From a virus: a stretch of 25,122 bases of DNA. The position numbers were made by a program, and so were the translations under genes. Of the stretch, positions 5,903 through 12,280 are shown in pieces (within the stretch, counting starts at the first letter, position 1; each line of letters begins with the position of its first letter). The DNA lies in the IMG/VR virus record IMGVR_UViG_3300025674_000357, positions 1-25,122 of that record. One strand, 5' to 3'. The notes under the pieces were generated by a model. It made no database searches, had not been told where the DNA came from, and was given only the letters and a program-made list of their open reading frames with translations.

Positions 5903-6423
5903 CTTGTGTAGAGGCGTTTATAAATGAGAACTACGACAAACTCAGGGAAATAGCGGTGCGGTGCGTCGGGCAAAACGGCGACGACTTGTTACAGGATATA
6001 TGCCTTGATTTAGTGCAGTGCGAAACTGACAAGTACGAGGCGATGTGCGAACGCGGCGAACTTATTTATTACGTGCAACGGTGGCTGTACCTTTGCGCCT
6101 ACAGTAAAACGACGAGGTATTATTACAAGTATCGCAAATGGAAGGAGCGTCTGACGTTTGACTACCCACTGAATGCGGTGGGCAATATGCCAGACAGCTA
6201 CGAAGAGTTAAACCATAAAGAACAACTAGCAGCCATTGAAAAGCTGTTGGAATCTTGCTATTGGTTTGACGCTGAGATATTTAGAATTTACTATCTTCAC
6301 AATCACAGCATTAATACATTGACCAATGCAACAGGAATCGGAAGAAAAACAATCCAAAGCAGTATCAAAAAAACCAAGGCGTTCATCCAAGCGCACGAAG
6401 ACGAAATCAAAGGGGCTGGGTGA
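5899..6423 (+). CDS. Sigma-70-like DNA-binding protein
   Basis: This 174-residue protein resembles small sigma factors. The N-terminal half (about residues 10-75) has an acidic GDDLLQDICLDLVQ helix like region 2 and an aromatic/basic segment (YYVQRWLYLCAYSKTTRYYYKYRKWKER). The C-terminal part (about 125-165) is region 4-like, with FDAEIFRIYYLHNHSINTLT followed by ATGIGRKTIQSSIKKTK as helix-turn-helix. It could be a phage sigma factor or a sigma-derived DNA-binding regulator switching on late promoters, of which candidates are visible at 7707 and 16940. The start is GTG 5899, overlapping the NinG stop as GTGA; no better in-frame ATG exists nearby. Similar proteins occur in Bacteroidota phages. 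Confidence 0.68.
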   Translation: MTCVEAFINENYDKLREIAVRCVGQNGDDLLQDICLDLVQCETDKYEAMCERGELIYYVQRWLYLCAYSKTTRYYYKYRKWKERLTFDYPLNAVGNMPDSYEELNHKEQLAAIEKLLESCYWFDAEIFRIYYLHNHSINTLTNATGIGRKTIQSSIKKTKAFIQAHEDEIKGAG

Positions 6424-6751
6424 TACTGTCGAGAAAATTACGGAAGCTACAGGAATCAAGAAAGTAGTCGAGGCAATTACCGATGACTGCGGTTGTCAAG
6501 AACGCAAAGACAAACTGAACAAGCTGTTCCCTTACGCTACTGAAATGACGGCTGAACAGAAATCGCAGTACGAGACAGTTATTAAGCCACAGGCAGACAA
6601 AGGCGTATTGTCCAGCGAAGCACAAAAACTGGCTAACCAGATGTACCGTGACGTATTAGGATACAAAGCACGGTTTACGCGCTGCGGGTCATGCCTAAAA
6701 GAGCGATTGGTAAAACTGCAAAAAGCATACGAAGCGTCGTGCGAATCCTAA
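6326..6751 (+). CDS. Conserved hypothetical phage protein (GLGDTVEKIT family)
   Basis: This 141-residue protein has a basic, disordered N-terminus (KKPRRSSKRTKTKSKG) and then GLGDTVEKITEATGIKKVVEAI, followed by the Cys motif DCGCQERKDKLNKLFPY and a later RCGSCLKER. I recognise GLGD-xEKITxATGI...DCGC-ER-xKLN-xFPY as recurring in Bacteroidota phages near the terminase, with no known function. Four cysteines in two CxC/CxxC-type pairs might bind a metal. ATG 6326 gives a 98-base overlap with the sigma-like gene. The conserved part starts only at the overlap end, so the true start could be later, but no in-frame ATG is available there. Confidence 0.7.
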   Translation: MQQESEEKQSKAVSKKPRRSSKRTKTKSKGLGDTVEKITEATGIKKVVEAITDDCGCQERKDKLNKLFPYATEMTAEQKSQYETVIKPQADKGVLSSEAQKLANQMYRDVLGYKARFTRCGSCLKERLVKLQKAYEASCES

Positions 6752-7098
6752 CAGCAGGAATGCTGGACGGGTATCAACGCAGAAAGGACAAAACAGTTAG
6801 CCTGCGATTTATTACCCAAGAGAAAACCAGCACAGAAATTATGCAGGTAGACGAATTAGTCGATACCTACGGTATGCTTTTCTTTAAAGCGTGTGAGACA
6901 CTGGAGCAGTCAGAAATCGAGGAATTGGACAAAATCGATTTAGACGTCTTTGACCAGCCTAAAACACAAAGCCAAAGGTTACGTAACGTCTTATATAAGT
7001 TATGGGAATCACAAGGCTCTAATGGCGATTTTAAGACATTCTACAAGCAGAAGACCGAGCAGGTGATTAGCCACTTCAAAAGTCAGATTGAACTGTAA
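6691..7098 (+). CDS. Conserved hypothetical phage protein near terminase genes
   Basis: This 135-residue protein starts at ATG 6691 and overlaps the previous gene by 61 bases. The N-terminal 25 residues are basic. The C-terminal part reads KTQSQRLRNVLYKLWESQG, then FKTFYKQKTEQVISHFKSQI, which I recall as a recurrent pattern (SQRLR-VLY-LWE...FY-xKxEQxIxHFKS) in Bacteroidota phages upstream of terminase genes. No enzymatic motif is seen. A DNA-packaging or replication accessory role is possible from position only. Confidence 0.65.
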   Translation: MPKRAIGKTAKSIRSVVRILTAGMLDGYQRRKDKTVSLRFITQEKTSTEIMQVDELVDTYGMLFFKACETLEQSEIEELDKIDLDVFDQPKTQSQRLRNVLYKLWESQGSNGDFKTFYKQKTEQVISHFKSQIEL

Positions 7099-7114
7099 CT
7101 TACAATAGAATACA

Positions 7115-7381
7115 ATGGCGAACTACATCGACGTAGATATAGAAGAAGCGGTAATTGCTTTGCAAAATTTTGAGATAGTCTATCTTAGTGGTCAGCCACG
7201 AGCAACCAGTCGTACAATTGCGTTTCACTCACGTTACGAATGTTTCCAGAATGGATTAGGAACATTTACGATTACCGACCAAGGGCGCGTCGTAGGTGAA
7301 TACAAACGACCAAAAAAATGCTTGCAGGTTGCGAATAGCAGACAATTTGCAAACGGGGGATTTTTTTTAATTGAGGAGTGA
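7115..7381 (+). CDS. Hypothetical small beta-rich protein
   Basis: This 88-residue protein is rich in short strands (ALQNFEIVYLSG, RTIAFHSRYECF, GTFTITDQGRVVGEY) and basic near the C-terminus (KRPKKC). It starts at ATG 7115, 16 bases after the previous stop, and its TGA overlaps the ATG of the small terminase gene (TGATG). No family is recognised. It could be a small DNA-associated or packaging accessory protein. Confidence 0.55.
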   Translation: MANYIDVDIEEAVIALQNFEIVYLSGQPRATSRTIAFHSRYECFQNGLGTFTITDQGRVVGEYKRPKKCLQVANSRQFANGGFFLIEE

Positions 7382-7695
7382 TGCCATTTAAAAAAGGACA
7401 AAGCGGAAACCCAAACGGGAAACCCAAGGGTGCTAAAGGCAAAGTGTCTAGCAAAGCACGTGAGTTGTTTGTGCAGGTTATGGAAGGCGAGATGGAAAAC
7501 ATCCAGAACTCGTTGGCTATCCTACGCGAGAACAGCGACGAGAAATACCTAAAGGCACTAAGCAGCATGATGCCATACTTTATGCCTAAGCAGTCAGAGA
7601 CGGAAATTAAGGTGCAAGAAGCCCCAAGCGCACCGAGTTGGTTTGATGAGGTTTTAGAAAAGACGGGAGCAGATGATACAAATTTGGTGGATTAA
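7381..7695 (+). CDS. Putative small terminase subunit (DUF5681-like N-terminus)
   Basis: This 104-residue protein begins FKKGQSGNPNGKPKGAKGK, the characteristic Gly/Asn/Lys-rich start of DUF5681-type phage proteins, which usually sit directly upstream of the large terminase. Helices follow (about residues 24-70) and then a Pro-rich C-terminal tail (APSAPSWF). It would recognise packaging-site DNA and feed it to TerL. The start ATG 7381 overlaps the previous TGA; GTG 7378, one codon earlier, is an alternative. Between it and TerL lies one unrelated gene with its own promoter and terminator, an unusual insertion. Confidence 0.7.
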   Translation: MPFKKGQSGNPNGKPKGAKGKVSSKARELFVQVMEGEMENIQNSLAILRENSDEKYLKALSSMMPYFMPKQSETEIKVQEAPSAPSWFDEVLEKTGADDTNLVD

Positions 7696-7714
7696 TACAA
7701 GTTGTATATATTTG
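7683..7714 (+). promoter_or_regulatory. Bacteroidota-type promoter for the gene at 7719 (near-leaderless)
   Basis: TTTG at 7683-7686 and TATATTTG at 7707-7714 are 20 bases apart, matching the Bacteroidota -33/-7 pattern. The ATG at 7719 lies only four bases after the -7 box, so transcription starting about 5-8 bases downstream would give an mRNA that begins at or within the start codon. The shared TTGTRTATATTTG core links this site to those at 1537 and 16934. Confidence 0.7.
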
Positions 7715-7718
7715 TGTC

Positions 7719-8036
7719 ATGAAACACACAAACACTACAAACTTTTTAAGAGACGAAAGCAACGACAACATCAAGTCAATGCTTGAACAGGACATCGCAA
7801 CGACTGCACGACAGGCTTGCGACCTTCGCCACCCAAACATTATTATTCAATCTACTGACTTGGTAGACGAACGAATGTTCGAGGCATACTTTACGGAGCG
7901 ATTGAGCGAAGACGACCACGCAGAGTTGGTGTCGCAACTGCAACACAACTTTGGAGAAGAAAACATCTTCTTTCTGGATGTAGGACTAGTTAAAAACTGC
8001 CACGTGTACAAAGTCACGCTACACGTAGCAAAGTAA
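7719..8036 (+). CDS. Hypothetical acidic protein, independently transcribed
   Basis: This 105-residue acidic protein has helices at the N-terminus (residues about 15-35) and in the middle (ERLSEDDHAELVSQLQHNF), with two C-terminal strands (NIFFLDVGLV and HVYKVTLHVAK). It is the only gene between the putative small and large terminase genes, and it has its own promoter upstream and terminator downstream. A single-gene transcription unit in this position looks like a morphon/moron-type insertion, often host-interaction or anti-defence genes. That role is inference. ATG 7719 lies at the likely transcription start. Confidence 0.6.
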   Translation: MKHTNTTNFLRDESNDNIKSMLEQDIATTARQACDLRHPNIIIQSTDLVDERMFEAYFTERLSEDDHAELVSQLQHNFGEENIFFLDVGLVKNCHVYKVTLHVAK

Positions 8037-8041
8037 GAAAG

Positions 8042-8062
8042 TAGGGCGTAAGCCCTATTTTT
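8042..8062 (+). terminator. Compact terminator between the 7719 gene and TerL
   Basis: A perfect 6-bp stem TAGGGC/GCCCTA with a 4-base GTAA loop is followed by TTTTTG. It ends only a few bases before the TerL start. The hairpin could be a terminator for the single-gene unit at 7719-8036 or, if read through, could affect TerL initiation. Confidence 0.7.
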
Positions 8063-8066
8063 GTTT

Positions 8067-9233
8067 ATGCGTCAGCCAAAGACATACTACGACCTAAAGA
8101 ACTGCAACACACGCGTAGCTGTGTTTCAGGGCGGGACGCGTAGTGGCAAGACGTTCTCGATAATTACGGTGCTGTGCGAATGGTGCTATCGCAACCAGAA
8201 CGCAGGGTACGTACTGACCATAGTGCGTAAAGCGTTTCCTTCGTTACGTGCATCGGTCATGCGTGACTTTTTGTTTATCCTAGACCGTGAAGGTTGGTAT
8301 GACGAGCGTAACCACAACAAGACCGAGAACACTTACAACCTGTTTGGCAATACGTGGGAGTTTCTCTCAATTGACCAGCCCGCTAAAATCAGAGGCGCAA
8401 AGCGGCAGTTCTGTTTTATCAACGAGGCAAATGAACTAGACTTGGAATCGTACCGACAGTTGACGCTAAGAACGTCGCACGACCTTGACGCACCGTCAGT
8501 TATCTTGGACTACAACCCGTCGGATGAGTACCACTGGATTTACGATGAGGTCATACCACGCGATGACGCGTCATTTTTTAAGTCAACCTATCTTGACAAC
8601 CCGTTTCTTAATCAGGAAACGATTAACGAGATTGAACGCTTACGAGATACTGACGAATACTACTGGACGGTCTACGGATTGGGTGAGCGCGGACAAAGCA
8701 GAGAGACTATCTTTCGCAGTGACGTTTACAGCGAACTACCAGAACGCGCTAAGTTTTTGGCGTGGGGTATTGACTGGGGTTTTGCCAATGACCCGACTGC
8801 CTTGGTCAAGGTGTACGAACATGACCACGCGCTGTACATTGAAGAGTTTATGTATAGTGGCGGACTTACCAATAGCGACATAGGTCACAAACTTCAGGAG
8901 TTGGGTATCACACGGCACGAGGAAATCATAGCTGACTCAGCCGAACCCAAGAGTATCGAGGAGATACACAGGATGAACTTTAACATCAAGCCAGCAAAGA
9001 AGGGTGCAGACTCAGTACGCATCGGAATCGATGTTATGCGCAGGTACAAGTTGTACGTCAAGGACACTAGCCTAAACGCGCAGAAAGAATTCCGCAACTA
9101 CAAATGGATGACAGACAAGAACGGACGTGTGCTAAATCAACCAAGGGACGAATGGAATCACTGCGTCGATGCTGTGCGCTATGTTTGCCTAAATAAGTTG
9201 CTACGTCGAACAGGAAAATACTTTGTATCGTGA
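8067..9233 (+). CDS. terL: Terminase large subunit
   Basis: This 388-residue packaging motor cuts concatemeric DNA and pumps it into the procapsid with ATP. The Walker A motif QGGTRSGKT lies at residues 21-29. Walker B is FCFINEA at 115-121 (Glu120 catalytic). The coupling-type segment LDYNPS is at 147-152. The RNase-H-fold nuclease acidic residues are Asp236 (GIDWG), Asp290 (IADSAEP) and Asp368 (CVDAVRY). ATG 8067 was preferred over TTG 8061, two codons earlier, which lies inside the hairpin's T-tract. The protein is at the short end for TerL but has all expected motifs. The gene overlaps the next start (GTGA). Confidence 0.95.
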   Translation: MRQPKTYYDLKNCNTRVAVFQGGTRSGKTFSIITVLCEWCYRNQNAGYVLTIVRKAFPSLRASVMRDFLFILDREGWYDERNHNKTENTYNLFGNTWEFLSIDQPAKIRGAKRQFCFINEANELDLESYRQLTLRTSHDLDAPSVILDYNPSDEYHWIYDEVIPRDDASFFKSTYLDNPFLNQETINEIERLRDTDEYYWTVYGLGERGQSRETIFRSDVYSELPERAKFLAWGIDWGFANDPTALVKVYEHDHALYIEEFMYSGGLTNSDIGHKLQELGITRHEEIIADSAEPKSIEEIHRMNFNIKPAKKGADSVRIGIDVMRRYKLYVKDTSLNAQKEFRNYKWMTDKNGRVLNQPRDEWNHCVDAVRYVCLNKLLRRTGKYFVS

Positions 9234-9847
9234 AGGTCAAAATCACCATTCCAGAAAGCTACGCGGACATTACCGTCAGTATGTACAAACGCATAATGAA
9301 ACATTGGCGGTCAGAGGTCGGCGGCACAGATGCCGTTAAACGCGTTTTAAAGGAGCTGTGCGGCACATCGGAGGATGTGATAGAGCGTATGTATGTAGAA
9401 GATTTTAATGCGCTTGTACGCGATTTAACGTGGTTGTTTGCCGAGCCTAAACTTTCCGACTTTCAATTGCAACAGCACTTCATGATGGACGGGGTGAAGT
9501 ATGGGTTTATTCCAAATATGCAAAACCTGACCGTGGGTGAGTTTGCAGACCTAGAAACGTACATGGAGGGCGGGATGTTTGAGAACCTACAAGAAGTCCT
9601 AGCCATATTGTATCGACCCGTCACCAGAGAAAAAAGCAAGCTGTACGAGATTGAGTCATACGAGCCTAGCCAGATAAAGACAGATGCGATGGGCGAATGT
9701 CCTATGGACGTAGCAATTGGTGCGGTGGTTTTTTTTTATCGTATCGAGACAGCATTAGCAAACGCTTTGCCGCTCTCTTTACCAGCGACGGCACGTCAGA
9801 CAAGATTACCCAAAAGTGGGGATGGTACGCAATCATATACCAATTAG
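9230..9847 (+). CDS. Tail assembly chaperone-like protein, zero-frame product
   Basis: This 205-residue protein begins at GTG 9230, coupled to TerL by GTGA. I recognise the central pattern (about residues 85-165: GVKYGFIPNMQNLTVGEFADLETY, AILYRPVT, YEIESYE, CPMDVAIGAVVFFY) from a conserved tail-region family of Bacteroidota phages that I suspect acts as tail assembly chaperone. The recognisable part stops at VVFFY, exactly where the DNA has nine T residues (9729-9737). The last 36 residues have low complexity (ALANALPLSLPATARQ) and look like translation of another gene's alternative frame. Conserved-looking sequence continues in the -1 frame. This is either the short form of a programmed frameshift pair or a gene broken by a homopolymer error. 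Confidence 0.7.
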   Translation: MKVKITIPESYADITVSMYKRIMKHWRSEVGGTDAVKRVLKELCGTSEDVIERMYVEDFNALVRDLTWLFAEPKLSDFQLQQHFMMDGVKYGFIPNMQNLTVGEFADLETYMEGGMFENLQEVLAILYRPVTREKSKLYEIESYEPSQIKTDAMGECPMDVAIGAVVFFYRIETALANALPLSLPATARQTRLPKSGDGTQSYTN

Positions 9848-9984
9848 CTGACGGAGACATACTGAAAATGGAACACGTCGCACGTATATTAGTAGAGGAG
9901 GCATTTACATTCATGGCGTATGAAAAAGACCTCAACTTGTCACAAAAAGTAAAAATAGATGCAGACAATAAACGACGTAAATGA
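9230..9984 (+). CDS. Tail assembly chaperone-like fusion made by -1 frameshift (long form)
   Basis: If ribosomes slip -1 on the T9 run, residue 169 is followed by an 82-residue extension encoded at 9736-9984, giving 251 residues. The extension reads DGTSDKITQKWGWYAIIYQLADGDILKMEHV, then LVEEAFTFMAYEKD, and is basic at the end. The KWGWY-IYQLA-GDILK stretch is the kind I recall from the C-terminal parts of such tail proteins. Long/short chaperone pairs (as lambda G and GT) bind the tape measure protein during tail assembly. The tape measure gene lies about 5.3 kb downstream in the same module. The frame-shift reading is inference; a sequencing indel in the T-run would give the same continuous gene. 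Confidence 0.6.
9729..9737 (+). other. T9 slippery run at the frame junction
   Basis: In the zero frame the codons are GTT TTT TTT TAT, so the heptamer T-TTT-TTT (X-XXY-YYZ form) is correctly placed for a -1 slip. The new frame then reads TTA TCG TAT. No strong pseudoknot was identified downstream by eye. The run could also promote transcriptional slippage. Confidence 0.6.
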
Positions 9985-10420
9985 CGTCTTCAAAAACATA
10001 GCAGATGCGCACCAGCAACTAAAATCGTTTTACACGCATTCCATCGACGAGGTAGACATCGATAAGATTACTATCGACGATTTTCCGCTGTTGTATGCGC
10101 AGGTGACTGACGCAAGCATTGAAGGTAGTTACACGTCATACACGTACGAGGTTTTTGTAGCGACTGTGGTGTTTGAAAACCAGCGCGATTTTGTCACGCA
10201 GATTTATACTGAAACAATGGGCATTATGCAGGACGTCATTGCAGAGTTTCATTTAGCTGCAAGTTCAGATACAAACTTTGCCCCTGCTTCGTGGTCATTG
10301 GAAATGCCTGTGACGTGCGAACCGTTTACGGCGCGATTGACTAACAGTCTTACGGGGTGGTCAGCCAACTTTACTATTAACCTGCCTAGCCCAAGCAATT
10401 TGTGCGATGCCCTCTATTAA
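9959..10420 (+). CDS. Putative tail completion/terminator protein
   Basis: This 153-residue alpha/beta protein has an N-terminal helix (NDVFKNIADAHQQLKSF), then DDFPLLYAQVTDA, strands with long polar loops (EVFVATVVFENQRD), the helix TQIYTETMGIMQDVIAEFH, and beta-rich C-terminal sequence. This order resembles the small neck/tail-terminator proteins that cap the tail tube and join it to the head (lambda gpU-like or similar). The gene lies between the chaperone-like gene and a gp10-like gene, where such proteins are encoded. It overlaps the chaperone extension by 26 bases. The family assignment is by analogy only. Confidence 0.5.
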   Translation: MQTINDVNDVFKNIADAHQQLKSFYTHSIDEVDIDKITIDDFPLLYAQVTDASIEGSYTSYTYEVFVATVVFENQRDFVTQIYTETMGIMQDVIAEFHLAASSDTNFAPASWSLEMPVTCEPFTARLTNSLTGWSANFTINLPSPSNLCDALY

Positions 10421-11006
10421 GTACCTGCTTGACTGGGGAGGGTCGTCCCATAAACTAGACTTGTATCGTACTGAACACGAGTTCAAAAAATACGGCAATG
10501 CGGTTATTAAAGAAATGCGCAAAATCCTACAAGAAGAAGGTAAGAACGCAAGCGGCAATTTGAGCAAAACCATGTCGCACCGATTTGAAGTAGGCAAGAA
10601 GCAGTTTGAATTGATTTTTGACTTAGCACCGTACTGGGATTACGTAGCGAGTGGGGTACAGGGTAAAGTCAGCAATAAGAAAGCACCGAACAGCCCTTAC
10701 AAATTTGGCACAGGTTCAGGGCCAAAAGGCAAGCTAGTGCCAGCGATTGATAAATGGACAGTAGTAAAACCTATCAAGGCGGTACGCGATAAGAAAGGCA
10801 GGTTCATTCCGCGTAAGCAATTAGTGCGAGCCATCAGTCGCAACATTTATATGCACGGTATTCAACCGACTCCGTTTGTGCGTGAACCGATGCATATATT
10901 AATGAAGAAGCACCAGAAACGAATATCCAATGCATTTGCTTCGGACGTCTGGCACTTCTACAAGAAAGAACTTCCCTTAGCATTCGAGATAGAAATTGAT
11001 TTGTAA
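10407..11006 (+). CDS. HK97 gp10-like neck/tail protein
   Basis: This 199-residue basic protein has an N-terminal helical segment, then the pattern VIKEMRKILQEEGKNASGNLSKTM-hydrophobic strand-LAPYWDYVASGVQGK, and later a Lys/Arg-rich loop and PTPFVREPMHILMKKHQKRI. The helix, then S/G-N-L-x-x-S, then hydrophobic strand, then Y-x-x-xV-x-x-G order is typical of HK97 gp10-type proteins that act in head-tail joining or tail completion. The end (PTPFVREPMxxxxxxHxxxI) also fits that family. It overlaps its neighbours by 14 bases and one base. Confidence 0.6.
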   Translation: MPSIKYLLDWGGSSHKLDLYRTEHEFKKYGNAVIKEMRKILQEEGKNASGNLSKTMSHRFEVGKKQFELIFDLAPYWDYVASGVQGKVSNKKAPNSPYKFGTGSGPKGKLVPAIDKWTVVKPIKAVRDKKGRFIPRKQLVRAISRNIYMHGIQPTPFVREPMHILMKKHQKRISNAFASDVWHFYKKELPLAFEIEIDL

Positions 11007-12280
11007 TGGCATTAGTTGTACAACAAGAACCCACGCCTACGCTATTAGGCACAGCCGACGAAATTGTCTACGTCGTTTTCGAAAACAGCGGCAACCCAAC
11101 AGAAGCAAAGTTTCGGTATATCTGCAAAGTCACTGTAGACGGTACGGTCGTAGCTAAACTGAAACAATTGCCAAACAGCACAGATTCTGGCGTGTTTGAT
11201 TTGTCTATGATTATGTCGGCATACACGGCGCAAGACCATAACGTACACGACACAGTATTGACCGCTGAGAGTACGACGGCTATGGAAAAGTACACGCTAG
11301 ATTTTTACTACGAGTACGCTACAACAGCAGATGACGACCCTGTAGAGTATCCTGACGCTGCGGAGACAAAGACGGCGTACGCAGTCAACGGCACATTTAC
11401 GCCAGTGTACAACGACTACGACAGCACCAACTACGATAACTACATTCTAAACGACGACCGTGCAAAATTTTTGTCTGTTTATGAGCCACAAAATATCCGC
11501 GCACAAGAAATGGACAAAGGCGTATTAGCGTTTATTAATGGTTCAACTTCAGCACCGTGGAATAGCCCAGCCGTTTATTTTCACATTGCGTATTACAACG
11601 GCACTACTGCATTGAATAGCGGTTACCTTACTAACACCGTCACGCAAATAGCATCGACTACGCCTAGCCAATTTCTTATGTACGCGGGATTGTTTCCTGC
11701 AAACCTAGAAGCGCAGACATCAGTAACTACGTTGCAACCAAGTGACGCAGGCAACGCAAACTGGACGCACTACACTATTCAAGTTTCCGACCAAACTACT
11801 TTAAGCGGCAACGAAACGAGCGCACAGTACAAGATTACAAAGGAGGTAGAATGCAAGTACGAAGCCATTCGATTAGCGTGGTGGAACGAATTAGGCGGCT
11901 GGGATTATTACACCTTTCACGGCAAGCACACGCACAGCGAAAAAATTGAACGCAAAACGTATCGGTCAGTAGGCGGCAACAAGTACAACGCGGACGGCGA
12001 TACCACGGATTACGTAAAGAAACCGTACGAAGGCGGGTTAAAGATTAGCGGCATTCGAACTACTAACGAATGGACGCTAAACACAGAAGGCGAAAACGAA
12101 GCATTTAACAATGTCCTAGACAGCCTGATGAACAGCCCTGAAGTATTGTGGTACAAAGACGGAGCATGGCGTGGATGCGTAGTGACCGACACGGGAATAG
12201 ACTTTAAGTCAAGCATAAACGACAAAGGCATTGTTTATACAGTAACGATTGAAGAATCGCGATACAAACCTACGATATGA
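11006..12280 (+). CDS. Phage tail protein (distal-type, uncharacterised)
   Basis: This 424-residue beta-rich protein starts on the A of the previous TAA. It has the motif FRYICKVTVDG-VAKLKQLPN, repeated polar strands and the segment EVECKYEAIRLAWWNELGGWDYYTFHGKHTHS, which I recall as 'WLN-LGGxDYxxF' from tail-region genes of Bacteroidota phages. No enzyme motif is seen. It precedes the large tail protein and tape measure, so it is probably a component of the tail tip or baseplate-equivalent, or a tail-tube cap. The assignment to tail is from context and general pattern. Confidence 0.6.
   Translation: MALVVQQEPTPTLLGTADEIVYVVFENSGNPTEAKFRYICKVTVDGTVVAKLKQLPNSTDSGVFDLSMIMSAYTAQDHNVHDTVLTAESTTAMEKYTLDFYYEYATTADDDPVEYPDAAETKTAYAVNGTFTPVYNDYDSTNYDNYILNDDRAKFLSVYEPQNIRAQEMDKGVLAFINGSTSAPWNSPAVYFHIAYYNGTTALNSGYLTNTVTQIASTTPSQFLMYAGLFPANLEAQTSVTTLQPSDAGNANWTHYTIQVSDQTTLSGNETSAQYKITKEVECKYEAIRLAWWNELGGWDYYTFHGKHTHSEKIERKTYRSVGGNKYNADGDTTDYVKKPYEGGLKISGIRTTNEWTLNTEGENEAFNNVLDSLMNSPEVLWYKDGAWRGCVVTDTGIDFKSSINDKGIVYTVTIEESRYKPTI

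Noticed and set aside
8056-8063. TATTTTTG as a further -7 promoter box for TerL
   Set aside because: It matches TAnnTTTG but is simply the T-tract of the hairpin at 8042-8062, and no -33 element is present at the right distance.
8485-8883. ORF of 132 codons in another frame inside the TerL gene
   Set aside because: It lies fully within TerL, whose motifs run uninterrupted through this stretch; the alternative product is Thr/Arg-rich with no sensible pattern.
9697-9984. The -1-frame ORF as an independent gene starting at ATG 9697
   Set aside because: Its start is deep inside the upstream gene without overlap logic; the first 13 residues are an alternative reading of the chaperone gene, and the conserved-looking part begins only after the T9 run.
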